64,000 nucleotides of DNA from Siphonodentalium dalli (taxonomy: Eukaryota > Mollusca > Scaphopoda > Gadilida > Siphonodentaliidae), in NCBI GenBank assembly GCA_032622095.1, contig CP136063.1:276577426-276641425 (forward strand), given 5' to 3'. Positions 9,539 through 21,500 of this stretch are shown here, piece after piece. A program made the position numbers and the translations under genes. The notes under the pieces are model-generated. The model was not told the DNA's origin and searched no databases. It saw only the letters and a list, made by a program, of their open reading frames with translations. Every line of letters begins with the position of its first letter. The stretch's first letter is position 1.

Positions 9539-12500
9539 CTGTTGATAGAAAAATGTTACACTGATTACTTCTGGAAATAATTTCACACTATTAAAAAAGA
9601 GAAAGAAAATCAAATCTAATCTAAGGCCATTAAAGGTACTCCAATTCGATGCTCCCCATATCATCAGATTCCATCAACAACAATATTTTTTGAAATGCTG
9701 CTTCAGTTATCAGAATCGATTAATTGCCCAGAAATAATGCTAACCACAGTCAACTATAGTATAGCGAACACCACACCTAGCACACTAGTTACTGGCCACA
9801 TGATAAAATATACTGTGGAAGGAAGGCAGAGTTTTGAACATAAATGACGAACCTGCATCTTATACATCTCTTTAACATCGTGTAAGTCAAGTCTCAGCTC
9901 ATTAACTTCTTCCTCTTTCTCACCATACATCTGTAGTATGGCATTATAATGCTGGTTCACTTCCTGAAACATCACAGTTTGAAACAAATTAGTAAGGTAA
10001 CCTGGGGCAACAGCAACAAACAGGCAACAGATTAGTAAGGTAACCTGAGGCAACAGAAATTTATAGCCTGGTTTACGAACCAATCTTACATTTTTTTCCC
10101 AATATTGTAAACTAGCTGAAACAGGCTCCCTTTGGGAGCCTTTATTCAGCATCAGAGGGTCTTGCAGCCCCTGCACAAAGGGGCGTGTGACCCCTGTGTG
10201 CGCTTTGGGCACATGACTGACATATCCTACTCTTTTATATATATAGATATTTATTATGCTACATGAATATATTCTTGTGGGACCTAAATATTGGCATTGG
10301 TTCATAGTGGACTTATACCTGTTATTCCAAGTGATGATCGGAAACGACAATCGGAATCGACTCATAGTGGACTTATACCTGTTATTCCTAGTGATGATCG
10401 GAAACGACAATCGGAATCGACCCATAGTGGACTTATACCTGTTATTCTGCTATTATTTCCCACCTGCATCCACATTTTTCACTCAAATGTTCGCCAACAA
10501 GGTTATAATATTGGTTTGGCCTAAAACACAAATACCACAGAAAAGCCCAATGACTTCCTTGTTCTCTCTGCATATCTAATGTATGGCATCATATCAATTA
10601 TATACCATCATAAGTCCATGGAAATGGAAGGACATGTTTTCGATAAAACTTTTCAAAAATAATTGTTGATTTTTAAGTATTTTAAAGAAAGAAATCTATT
10701 TAACCACTTTTAATGGAGTGGGTCGATATTTAAGCACTTTTCAATTTGCGCAAGAACCCTGAAGTTAAATAGCGAGAATGGCGTAGTGTGTAATCAGCCA
10801 TGAGTTACAGAGCGAGAGTGGTGTAGTGTGTAGTCAGTCAGGAGTTACAGAGCGAGAGTGGCGTAGTGTGTAATCAGTCAGGAGTTACAGAGCGAGAGTG
10901 GCATAGTGTGTAATCAGCCAGGAGTTAGAGCGAGAGTGGCGTAGTGTGTAATCAGTCAGGAGTTACAGAGCGAGAGTGGCGTAGTGTGTAATCAGAGTGA
11001 GAGTGGCGTAGTGTGTAATCAGTCAGGAGTTACAGAGCGAGAGTGGCGTAGTGTGTAATCAGAGCGAGAGTGGCGTTGTGTGTAATCAGAGCGAGAGTGG
11101 CGTAGTGTGTAATCAGCCAGGAGTTACAGAGCGAGAGTGGCATAGTGTGTAATCAGAGCGAGAGTGGCGTTGTGTGTAATCAGAGCGAGAGTGGCGTAGT
11201 GTGTAATCAGATCGAGAGTGGCGTAGTGTGTAATCAGTTACAGAGCGAGAGTGGCATAATGTGTAATCAGAGCGAGAGTGGCATAGTGTGTAATCAGTTA
11301 CAGAGCGAGAGTGGCATAGTGTGTAATCAGTTACAGAGCGAGAGTGGCGTTGTGTGTAATCAGAGCGAGAGTGGCGTAGTGTGTAATCAGTCAGGAGTTA
11401 CAGAGCGAGAGTGGCATAGTGTGTAATCAGTCAGGAGTTACAGAGCGAGAGTGGCATAGTGTGTAATCAGTTACAGAGCGAGAGTGGCGTAGTGTGTAAT
11501 CAGAGCGAGAGTGGCGTAGTGTGTAATCAGTCAGGAGTTACAGAGCGAGAGTGGCGTAGTGTGTAATCAGTCAGGAGTTACAGAGCGAGAGTGGCATAGT
11601 GTGTAATCAGTTACAGAGCGAGAGTGGCGTAGTGTGTAATCAGTCAGGAGTTACAGAACGAGAGTGGCGTAGTGTGTAATCAGTCAGGAGTTACAGAGCG
11701 AGAGTGGCGTAGTGTGTAATCAGTCAGGAGTTACAGAGCGAGAGTGGCATAGTGTGTAATCAGTTACAGAGCGAGAGTGGCGTAGTGTGTAATCAGTCAG
11801 GAGTTACAGAGCGAGAGTGGCATAGTGTGTAATCAGTTACAGAGCGAGAGTGGCGTTGTGTGTAATCAGAGCGAGAGTGGCGTAGTGTGTAATCAGTCAG
11901 GAGTTACAGAGCGAGAGTGGCATAGTGTGTAATCAGTTACAGAGCGAGAGTGGCGTAGTGTGTAATCAGTCAGGAGTTACAGAACGAGAGTGGCGTAGTG
12001 TGTAATCAGTCAGGAGTTACAGAGCGAGAGTGGCGTAGTGTGTAATCAGTCAGGAGTTACAGAGCGAGAGTGGCATAGTGTGTAATCAGTTACAGAGCGA
12101 GAGTGGCGTAGTGTGTAATCAGTCAGGAGTTACAGAGCGAGAGTGGCGTAGTGTATAATCAGAGTGAGAGTGGCGTAGTGTGTAATCAGAGTGAGAGTGG
12201 CATAGTGTGTAATCAGCCAGGAGTTAGAGAGCGAGAGTGGCGTAGTGTGTAATCAGCCAGGAGTTACAGAGCAAGAGTGGCGTAGTGTGTAATCAGTCAG
12301 GAGTTACAGAGCGAGAGTGGCATAGTGTGTAATCAGTCAGGAGTTACAGAGCGAGAGTGGCGTAGTGTGTAATCAGTCAGGAGTTACAGAGCGAGAGTGG
12401 CATAGTGTGTAATCAGTTACAGAGCGAGAGTGGCGTAGTGTGTAATCAGCCAGGAGTTACAGAGTTAGAGTGGCATAGTGTATAATCAGTTACAGAGCGA

Positions 12501-15500
12501 GAGTGGCGTAGTGTGTAATCAGTCAGGAGTTACAGAGCGAGAGTGGCATAGTGTGTAATCAGTTACAGAGCGAGAGTGGCGTAGTGTGTAATCAGTCAGG
12601 AGTTACAGAGCGAGAGTGGCATAGTGTGTAATCAGTTACAGAGCGAGAGTGGCGTAGTGTGTAATCAGTCAGGAGTTACAGAGCGAGAGTGGCATAGTGT
12701 GTAATCAGTTACAGAGCGAGAATGGCGTAGTGTGTAATCAGCCAGGAGTTACAGAGCGAGAGTGGCATAGTGTGTAATCAGTTACAGAGCGAGAATGGCG
12801 TAGTGTGTAATCAGTCAGGAGTTACAGAGCGAGAGTGGCATAGTGTGTAATCAGTTACAGAGCGAGAGTGGCGTAGTGTGTAATCAGCCAGGAGTTACAG
12901 AGTTAGAGTGGCATAGTGTATAATCAGTTACAGAGCGAGAGTGGCGTAGTGTGTAATCAGTCAGGAGTTACAGAGCGAGAGTGGCATAGTGTGTAATCAG
13001 TTACAGAGCGAGAGTGGCGTAGTGTGTAATCAGTCAGGAGTTACAGAGCGAGAGTGGCATAGTGTGTAATCAGTTACAGAGCGAGAGTGGCGTAGTGTGT
13101 AATCAGTCAGGAGTTACAGAGCGAGAGTGGCATAGTGTGTAATCAGTTACAGAGCGAGAATGGCGTAGTGTGTAATCAGCCAGGAGTTACAGAGTTAGAG
13201 TGGCATAGTGTATAATCAGTGAGAGTGGCGTAGTGTGTAATCAGTGAGAGTGGCGTAGTGTGTAATCAGAGTGAGAGTGGCATAGTGTGTAATCAGCCAG
13301 GAGTTACAGAGCAAGAGTGGCGTAGTGTGTAATCAGTCAGGAGTTACAGAGCAAGAGTGGCGTAGTGTGTAATCAGTCAGGAGTTACAGAGCGAGAGTGG
13401 CGTAGTGTGTAATCAGTCAGGAGTTACAGAGCGAGAGTGGCGTAGTGTGTAATCAGCCAGGAGTTACAGAGTTAGAGTGGCATAGTGTATAATCAGTGAG
13501 AGTGGCGTAGTGTGTAAACAGTGAGAGTGGCGTAGTGTGTAATCAGTGAGAGTGGCATAGTGTGTAATCAGTTACAGAGTGAGAGTGGCGTAGTATGTAA
13601 TCAGTGAGAGTGGCGTAGTATGTAATCAGTGAGAGTGGCGTAGTGTGTAATCAGTCAGGAACTACCTCAAACTCATTTTTTAGAAGCGGCATTTCTTCGT
13701 TCTGTAGTTGGAGTTCTTCGACTTGATTGGATAAGTTAACAATCTCCCGCGCCATCGATTCTCTGGTCCTCTCCAGTGAAGTGATGTCATTCTGTAAATA
13801 GAACTTAAACATAACGCCAGGCTAATTTTTACAATATAATTTTTATTTTTACTCTATATAACATAACATGTCTAGAATGAGATGTACTAGATGGAAGATG
13901 CTATTTTGTTCCAGATTGTTCTATTAATTTATTTTCCATAATTTTTATGTTTTAGAGTGACACCAAAAACCATTTTGTGAATTTTTAATAATAAAATGTT
14001 ATTATTTGGTATTTATAGGTCTACTAGGGGATTGCACGTCAAAACTGACAGGTGAAAACATGACATGCAGGAACATTGTGTGAAGAATTAGTTTAACCCT
14101 TTACCCAACAAAACGGCCAAAACCGGCCAAATAAAGCTTCAACAGCCTAAAATATCTTCGGTCTGTCTCAATAGAACCATACAAATATGGATATCATTGG
14201 AACCGGCTCCTTGACCGCATTGTGATAGTTACAGTTATGCCCTGTGCCAATGAATTCTCTTATATATGCGAGTTGACCATAGGTCGCCTCGCATATATAA
14301 GAGAATGCATTGGCCTAAAAAAAATCTTTTTTTAACACTTTTTACCATTTTTTCTTACATTCTTTAACAATTTTATAATTTTTAATGTGTTAAGCCAATG
14401 CATTCTCTTATATATGCGAGGCGACCTATGGTCGACTCGCATATATAAGAGAATGCATTGGCACAGGGCCCTTCTGTTGGGTAAAGGGTTAAGCTGATAA
14501 TAAATGCTCTTTATTGCTAATTATTAGTGCCTCTTTAAATCATTTGAGGACAATGGAACCTATCCTGTGACATTTCCTGCATCATGTTACCTCTGTGCAC
14601 CAATTTTTCCACATATTTCTTGAGCTGATAATAAATGCTTTTTAATATATTAATCATGCAATTGATCAGTCCACCTTTCAGTCATCTGAGTTCAAAGGCG
14701 CCTATCACATGACATTCCCCTGGGCATGTGACCAACATGTACCAATTTCGTACATATAACCCAAGCTGATAAGGAACTCTCTTTATTGCTCATATATACC
14801 CCTTTAAGTCATCTGAGGTAAAAAATTACGGGTGACAAACATGACATGCAGAAAAATATTGTCACCGCTGATAACGATATAAAGGAAGCCGGCAAATGGT
14901 GTGCGGAGTTTGTTCTGGAATTTATGACGTATGCCGCTGAAACCACATTAGTCTTTTAGAGAAGGTAAAGCATTATATCAGTAAAAAATATCGCCTTGAC
15001 AACCTTTGGGAAACTTGCACCGATTGGCCTGAAATTTTGCATGTCATAGTCTAAGATGTACCTCAGGACATAGTGAAAATTTGGCTGCAATCGGACATGA
15101 GGGTGATATATTTTTAAATGCGCCAAGATCTAGACAGATAAACGCAAACACACACACACATACACACGCACGCACACACAAACACTTGATTTTTATATAG
15201 ATAGATAGTTTATATGTCATAATTCATTTTCAACACTTTTTCAACAGAACAGAGCAAAAACAACGTTAAATTATACTTTTATTATGTTGTTGTTGTTAAT
15301 GGTGGACTCAAACCCTGAATATGATTTTATTGTTTAGCCCACACCTTCCATCATAATGAAATTCACACTCAAAACAGCAATCTAAAACTGAATAGTGAAC
15401 ATATAACTGGATATAAAATGTGAAGTTGAGCTGAAAATTAATTTTAAAAATGCAAGCTCACATATTTCTCTTAAATTTTTGGCCAGATAAACTGGATATT

Positions 15501-18500
15501 GACTTTGCATGGCCCATTGGGCCTTTAACCCTTTCAGTGCCAAGTCCGATTTTTGTATCAACCCATATTTCCTTGATCATTTTTCAAATTTATTGATTAT
15601 AATAATGTGATACATTGATGGAAAGAGCTCTAACTTGGCACTGAAGGGGTTACAATAGTATGCAACATATTACCTGCAGTTGTATTATTTCACCCTCTCG
15701 CATTTTAATCTGTGACTGGAGATTTTCGAGTAAGTTGGCCGCACCATTCTGCCTCAGGCTCTCATAAAGGTTCAACTTGTTCCCATTGGATGTCGACATT
15801 ATAAAACTCCTGTCAAGTTCATCCTGAAATCAAATATCAGCATTGTAAAATTCCTAATAGAGCTCATCCTGAAAAATCTGATGTAATTAGACCAAAGAAA
15901 ATGTGTAGTTGGGGTTTTGAGTTAGAAATAAATATGGTTAAAACATATTTTTATTTATTAACTGGTACGTTGACTCGCCGTTGCCCAGGTTAACATGATG
16001 TGGAACCCTCCACTGTGGACATTTGGTGGGATTAAAGAATACCCTTGCTCAAAGTATTACTCACATAAATGTGATACCCATATGGGAATCACAAAATGTC
16101 ATTCCAATACATGGATTAGAAGCAGTGACTCACCTTGTTGGAATGACTGCCATTTGTTTATCGTGATTAATTCACCCCGCAAGTATAAAGACGTATTTAT
16201 TTACAACTGTACGTACTTCAGACATTATCATTATTTTAAATTGTACAATCGCCGTAGCTGGAATTATTATTGGAATAGTAGATGATTATCACATATTTTC
16301 AGATTTAACAAGAGATGGTGCATACCCCCTTGTGGCATACCGCCTAGTGTGGGCATATCTATAACTTATGACTGCTATACTCAAGACAGATGGACCCAAA
16401 AATCAGCATTTTCATATAAACAAATATGAATAACTATAGAACAAAAAACCAAAACAAAACAGTTGAATGTGCAATTAAATGTCCTCATAGTGGTGAACAT
16501 CCATACAAAATTTCATTGAGATCCGAGCATTACTGTTCCAAGTTATGACCTGAACAGACATCGGATGGACCAAACAGCCAACATTTCCAGATAAACAAAG
16601 ATGAATAACTCTAGAATGGAAAAGCGGAACAGAACAATGGAACCCTCTATTGAATGTCCTCATAGCAGTGAACATCCATACTAAATTTCATTGAGATCCC
16701 AGCACAACTGTTGAAGTTACGACATTAACAGACAGACCAAAAAGCCAACATTTCCAGATAAACAAAGATGTATAACTCTAGAATGGAAAATCCGAACAAA
16801 ACGATGGAACCCTCTATTTAATGTCCTCATAGTTGTGAACATCCATACCAAATTTCATTGAGATCCGAGCACTACTGTTCAAGTTATGACATGAACAGAC
16901 ACCAGACGGACCAAAAATCAAACATTTCCAGATAAACAAAGATGAATAACTCTAGAATGGAGAATCCGAACAAAACGGTGGAACCCTCTATTTAATGTCC
17001 TCATAGTTGTGAACATCCATACCAAATTTCATTGCGATCCCAGCACAACTGTTGAAGTTACGACATGAACAGACACCAGACGGACCAAAAAGCCAACATT
17101 TCCAGATAAACAAAGATGAATAACTCTAGAATGAAAAATCCGAACAAAACGATGGAACCCTCTATTTAATGTCCTCATAGTAGTGAACATTCATACCTAA
17201 TTTAATTGAGATCCGAGTACTACTGTTCAAGTTATGAGATGAACAGACATCGGATGGACATTCGAACGGACGGACGCACGCACGGACGGGTGCAAAACAG
17301 TATACCCCCCTTTTTTTTTAAAAGGGGGTATAATAATACCCAAGTACTCACTGTTGACACACAGTTTGCTTTCTATATGATTAAATTTTATATTGGCAAT
17401 TTTGTTTTTATAAAGTATTGTGCCGCGACCCCGCCACAACTCAGAGGGTGCCACTTTGGCATCTTCAAATCACACCAGTAAATTCCTCATATCATGTAAA
17501 TGCTTAGTCCAAGTCTTCTCGTACTAAACCGGCTAAGATATTGGGATGGAGGTGCCGGTCTTTAGTCCGAGTTCCAGGCCCATGCATTCTTATGACACGA
17601 CTTAAGCGTTAGTGACCCGCTCAAATAAAACCACAATTATATGAAATAAAATATCACAATTGCGACAATAAACGGATATTTTCCGCAGAAGACATGCTAT
17701 TTTATCTGAAACCCACATCAGTTGTGAATTTAAAACGGTAATTTAATGCGAAAAGAGACATTTACCTCAATGTTTACAATTTTTTAAAAGTATGCGAACT
17801 CGGTTGACCTCGCGAACTGTGTTCGGCATTTTCCGTTGAAAATATTCCGTAGATTTTGGACAACAACGCAAATTACGATGAATTCTCCATTGTAATTGTA
17901 ATTATGTGTGTCAATAAATAAAATAATAAATAGATTAATTAAACATTGGAGATATAAATGTAATACACTAAATAAATGAACCTTAAGTTTGAAAAGTCCC
18001 ACTAAAACGGAAGAACTATATTTCGAAACTGTGTGATTCGGTTCTCCGATTATTTTATCAACACAGATGTCAAAATGCACATCACACGCATGGTAACTTG
18101 GCAAGTCAGACACAAGAGTTCTAATTTGCTCCAATTTTGACAAGTTGCTTGCGAAAATTGTCAACAAAACTACCGTTCTGATCCTCCATTATGTCATTAA
18201 GTTTTTAGTGCGGGAATTGTTCTAAAGCACATAGAAAACTGGACTTTCGGGCGATCGGTTTTCGCCATTTTTGTTCGGAAAACCCGCGCTATATATAGAA
18301 ACGGAAAGTAGAATTCCCAGAACAAACAGCGGATTATGCCAAACTTATTCGGACCACTTCGGCTTTCGGTTAAAACGTAAACAAACAGAGAAACAAATCG
18401 ATGTTTGTGTCAATCAACCGGAATATTCTATGTGTAATTTAACATTAAAGTTAGATTATTATACACCATTATGACCATAAGATGTAAGCCTTTCCGATGT

Positions 18501-21500
18501 ATATAGCATCATGTATTGATTTGCTAGGTAAATCGAGTAAAATACACCACAAATTCCCGCCACAGATCGTGGGCGTAAGTCGTGTCATAGGATTGGTATA
18601 CAAGCGGTCTTGGACTAAAGACCGGCACCTCCATCCCAATATCTTAGCCGGTTTTAGTACGAGAAGACTTGGACTAGTAAATGCTTAACAATAATATAGA
18701 GAAAATTTCGTAAACAAAATGGTTTTATCAATTCTGGAGTCCCTTGCTCCTCATTCCCAATGTCACTCAGGGCCGGGAAATTATGTCATAAATTGCATGA
18801 AAATGGCAGCAAGATGTCTCACATCACCGATTTCCTGAACAAAATAACTCAATCAAAAAAGATTGCACATGCTATGTATCAGTTTTTGCTAGCTCACTAT
18901 GAATTCTGTTATTCCCGTCCCCATGTAAACATGACGATTGAGAAGAAGTGTTCAAGTGACTGAATTCGGTCACCATTTTTCGAGGCTGTGAAATTTGAAT
19001 ACCAAAATCATCTTGAAACGAATCTGTTTGATATCTGTTATTGTTATCTTTAATGCTGCCCCAGCCCAGCTCCTGTCATGAAAAAGGTTAAACCACAAAT
19101 CATATCATGTAGATGACCATGAATAAGTTTGGTGAATATCAGCGACAAAAGACATATTCTTATCAAATTTACCCCATCTCTGATCAAACAGCACCAATGT
19201 GGCATCTTTAACCCACATAATTAGTTTCTGCGTATCATGGAGAAGAATATGTATCGATTTTGTGGAAATTGGCGCTAAAATATTTTAATTAGTTTTGGTG
19301 CCCCCCCCCCCCCCCCCGAATGCCGGCTGATACGGACCCTGGCTCTTACGGTCCCTGGCTCATACGGACCCTGGCTTTTACGGACCACCGGCTGATACGG
19401 ACCCTGGGCTTATACGGACCCTGGCTCATACGGACCTCAATTAAAATATACAATTTTATTTTTTGTGTTTATTTAAATAAAATCTAAATACTGACAACGT
19501 ACATACTGAGATAACAAAAAAGTGATGATAACAAAAATGGAACAACGTTACATCAGACGAACATTATCTAAATTGGGGCGTACAGCTTGGCGTCTTCTGT
19601 CAGTAGTTTGCTGGCAGTTATCCTCATCGACGAGTAGTAGCTGTTGTGCTCTCAAGTAGAACATTCAGTTTCAATGCAGTCATTGTGGAATTATGCCAGT
19701 CAAAAATAAATCAGTTGAATATATACCAGTTGTGTTTTTACTAACATGTTTTCATAACAAATCAAACTCAGTGGATTCATACTGGTCACCATTCACTGAC
19801 CATTCATCATCGCGTGTCTGTTTATAAAACAATATAAGGGATCACACACGAGTGTGTATACAAGGGACAATAAATAAGTTGAAACAAGTTGTGTTTTTAC
19901 TAACATGTTTTCGTAACAAATCAAACTCAGTGGATTCATCCTGATCACCATTCACTGACCATTTATCACCGCGTGTCTGTTTATACAACGACATAAAGGG
20001 ATCACACGCGCGTGTTTATACAACGATAAAGAGATTAATTAACGCGATTCAATAAATGCTTTTTCAAGCCAGAACATCACCGACATTCTCAATTAATACA
20101 GATATATGTGTGAAAATACAATCATAATTATATATTATATTCATAAATATAAGTTTGAAAAAAAACCCCAAAAAATCGGTTAAATTCATAAATATAAGTT
20201 TCAAAATCACCAAAAATTCTCAATTAATACAGATATATGTGTGAAATGACAATCATAATTATATATTAAATTCATAAATATAAGTTTGAAAATCACCAAA
20301 ATAATTCACCGAAATTCTCAATTAATACAGATATATGTGTAAAATATTAAATTCATAAATATAAGTTTGAAAATTGCATATTTTAATTGAGGTCCGTACG
20401 AGCCGGGGTCCGTATAAGCCAGGGTCCGTATCAGCCGGTGGTCCGTAAAAGCCAGGGTCCGTAAGAGCCAGGGTCCGTAAGAGCCAGGGTCCGTATAAGC
20501 CGCATACCCCCCCCCCCCCTGCACCATTATCTTCCTAGTCAAATTTAACCCTGTTAGATCCCTATGGAGCCATCCAGATGGTCCCCCATTAATTTATATA
20601 GAACACAAAGAGACAAACAGACATTCACAAACATATATATTCATGTGTATATATATAGCAGCTGTTTTTTTTACTTAATTAGTTTATTTTGATGAATTCT
20701 TATAGCTTTTTATATATTTCATTTTATCTGAAAAATCAACCCATTCTGAGACATTGAAAAATGATTTTTTTCAAAATCAATAAAAAAAAAACAACTTTAG
20801 GGTGTGTGGTTTAAAATAACGTTGGAAGTTAAACTGACTTGGAGTATCAAACATGCTGATCACACCATTTAACAAGACACAACATTTAATTCATATTTGA
20901 GAAAGACATTGCACGCCATCATTATGGATAGACAATTTGCGAAAATAACAGTTTTATTATCTATTCCCACTGGATCACCTCACTGGAGTGTTCCACATGG
21001 CATTAAAGATACAGGCGGCGCTGGCAGTGGGTATGCTGTTAAAATATTCACCTCCATAAAAAAAATGCCATAAACAGAAAGAATATTAAATTACCATTGG
21101 AACATCGCTCCAAGGGTTTTATGTCTCCGTCGAGGCACCAGTAATTTTTAAATTCGCGCCGGTCATCTCGATTCTCACAGCGCGAGATTTTGCGAGAAGC
21201 TACCGCTTCACAACTTCACCTGCGAACTTCCAACAAGAAAGCTGATGCAAGATGGTGCAATAATATTGGTAAATATATATTAAATCATTAACCATCGTAA
21301 AGTTTTAAGAGTAATTAGTCAGTCTAAATAAACTTCCAGCAAATTATAGTTTCCACTTATGGAACTATATCTTATACCGCGCAGCAATACGCTAATTAAC
21401 AACTGCGCACTTTCTTTCTATCTCCGATCTTCAAGGTGTGCAGTTCACAAATTATAAACTCCTAAACTTTTCCCCCCCACCACCCCTTCGACCACCTTCA

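Noticed and set aside
9754-10425. 223-codon minus-strand frame as a complete terminal exon
   Set aside because: Only 9853-9963 matches TMF1 and it has an acceptor; the upstream part crosses the 60-bp tandem repeat, and the downstream tail is unlike TMF1, while splicing to 9538 restores the conserved end.
11145-11426. 93-codon frame of repeated CNQSESGV
   Set aside because: Translation of the minisatellite; frame breaks with each change of unit length.
10738-13660. CRISPR-like array
   Set aside because: Units are contiguous with no unique spacers, in an animal intron; it is a minisatellite.
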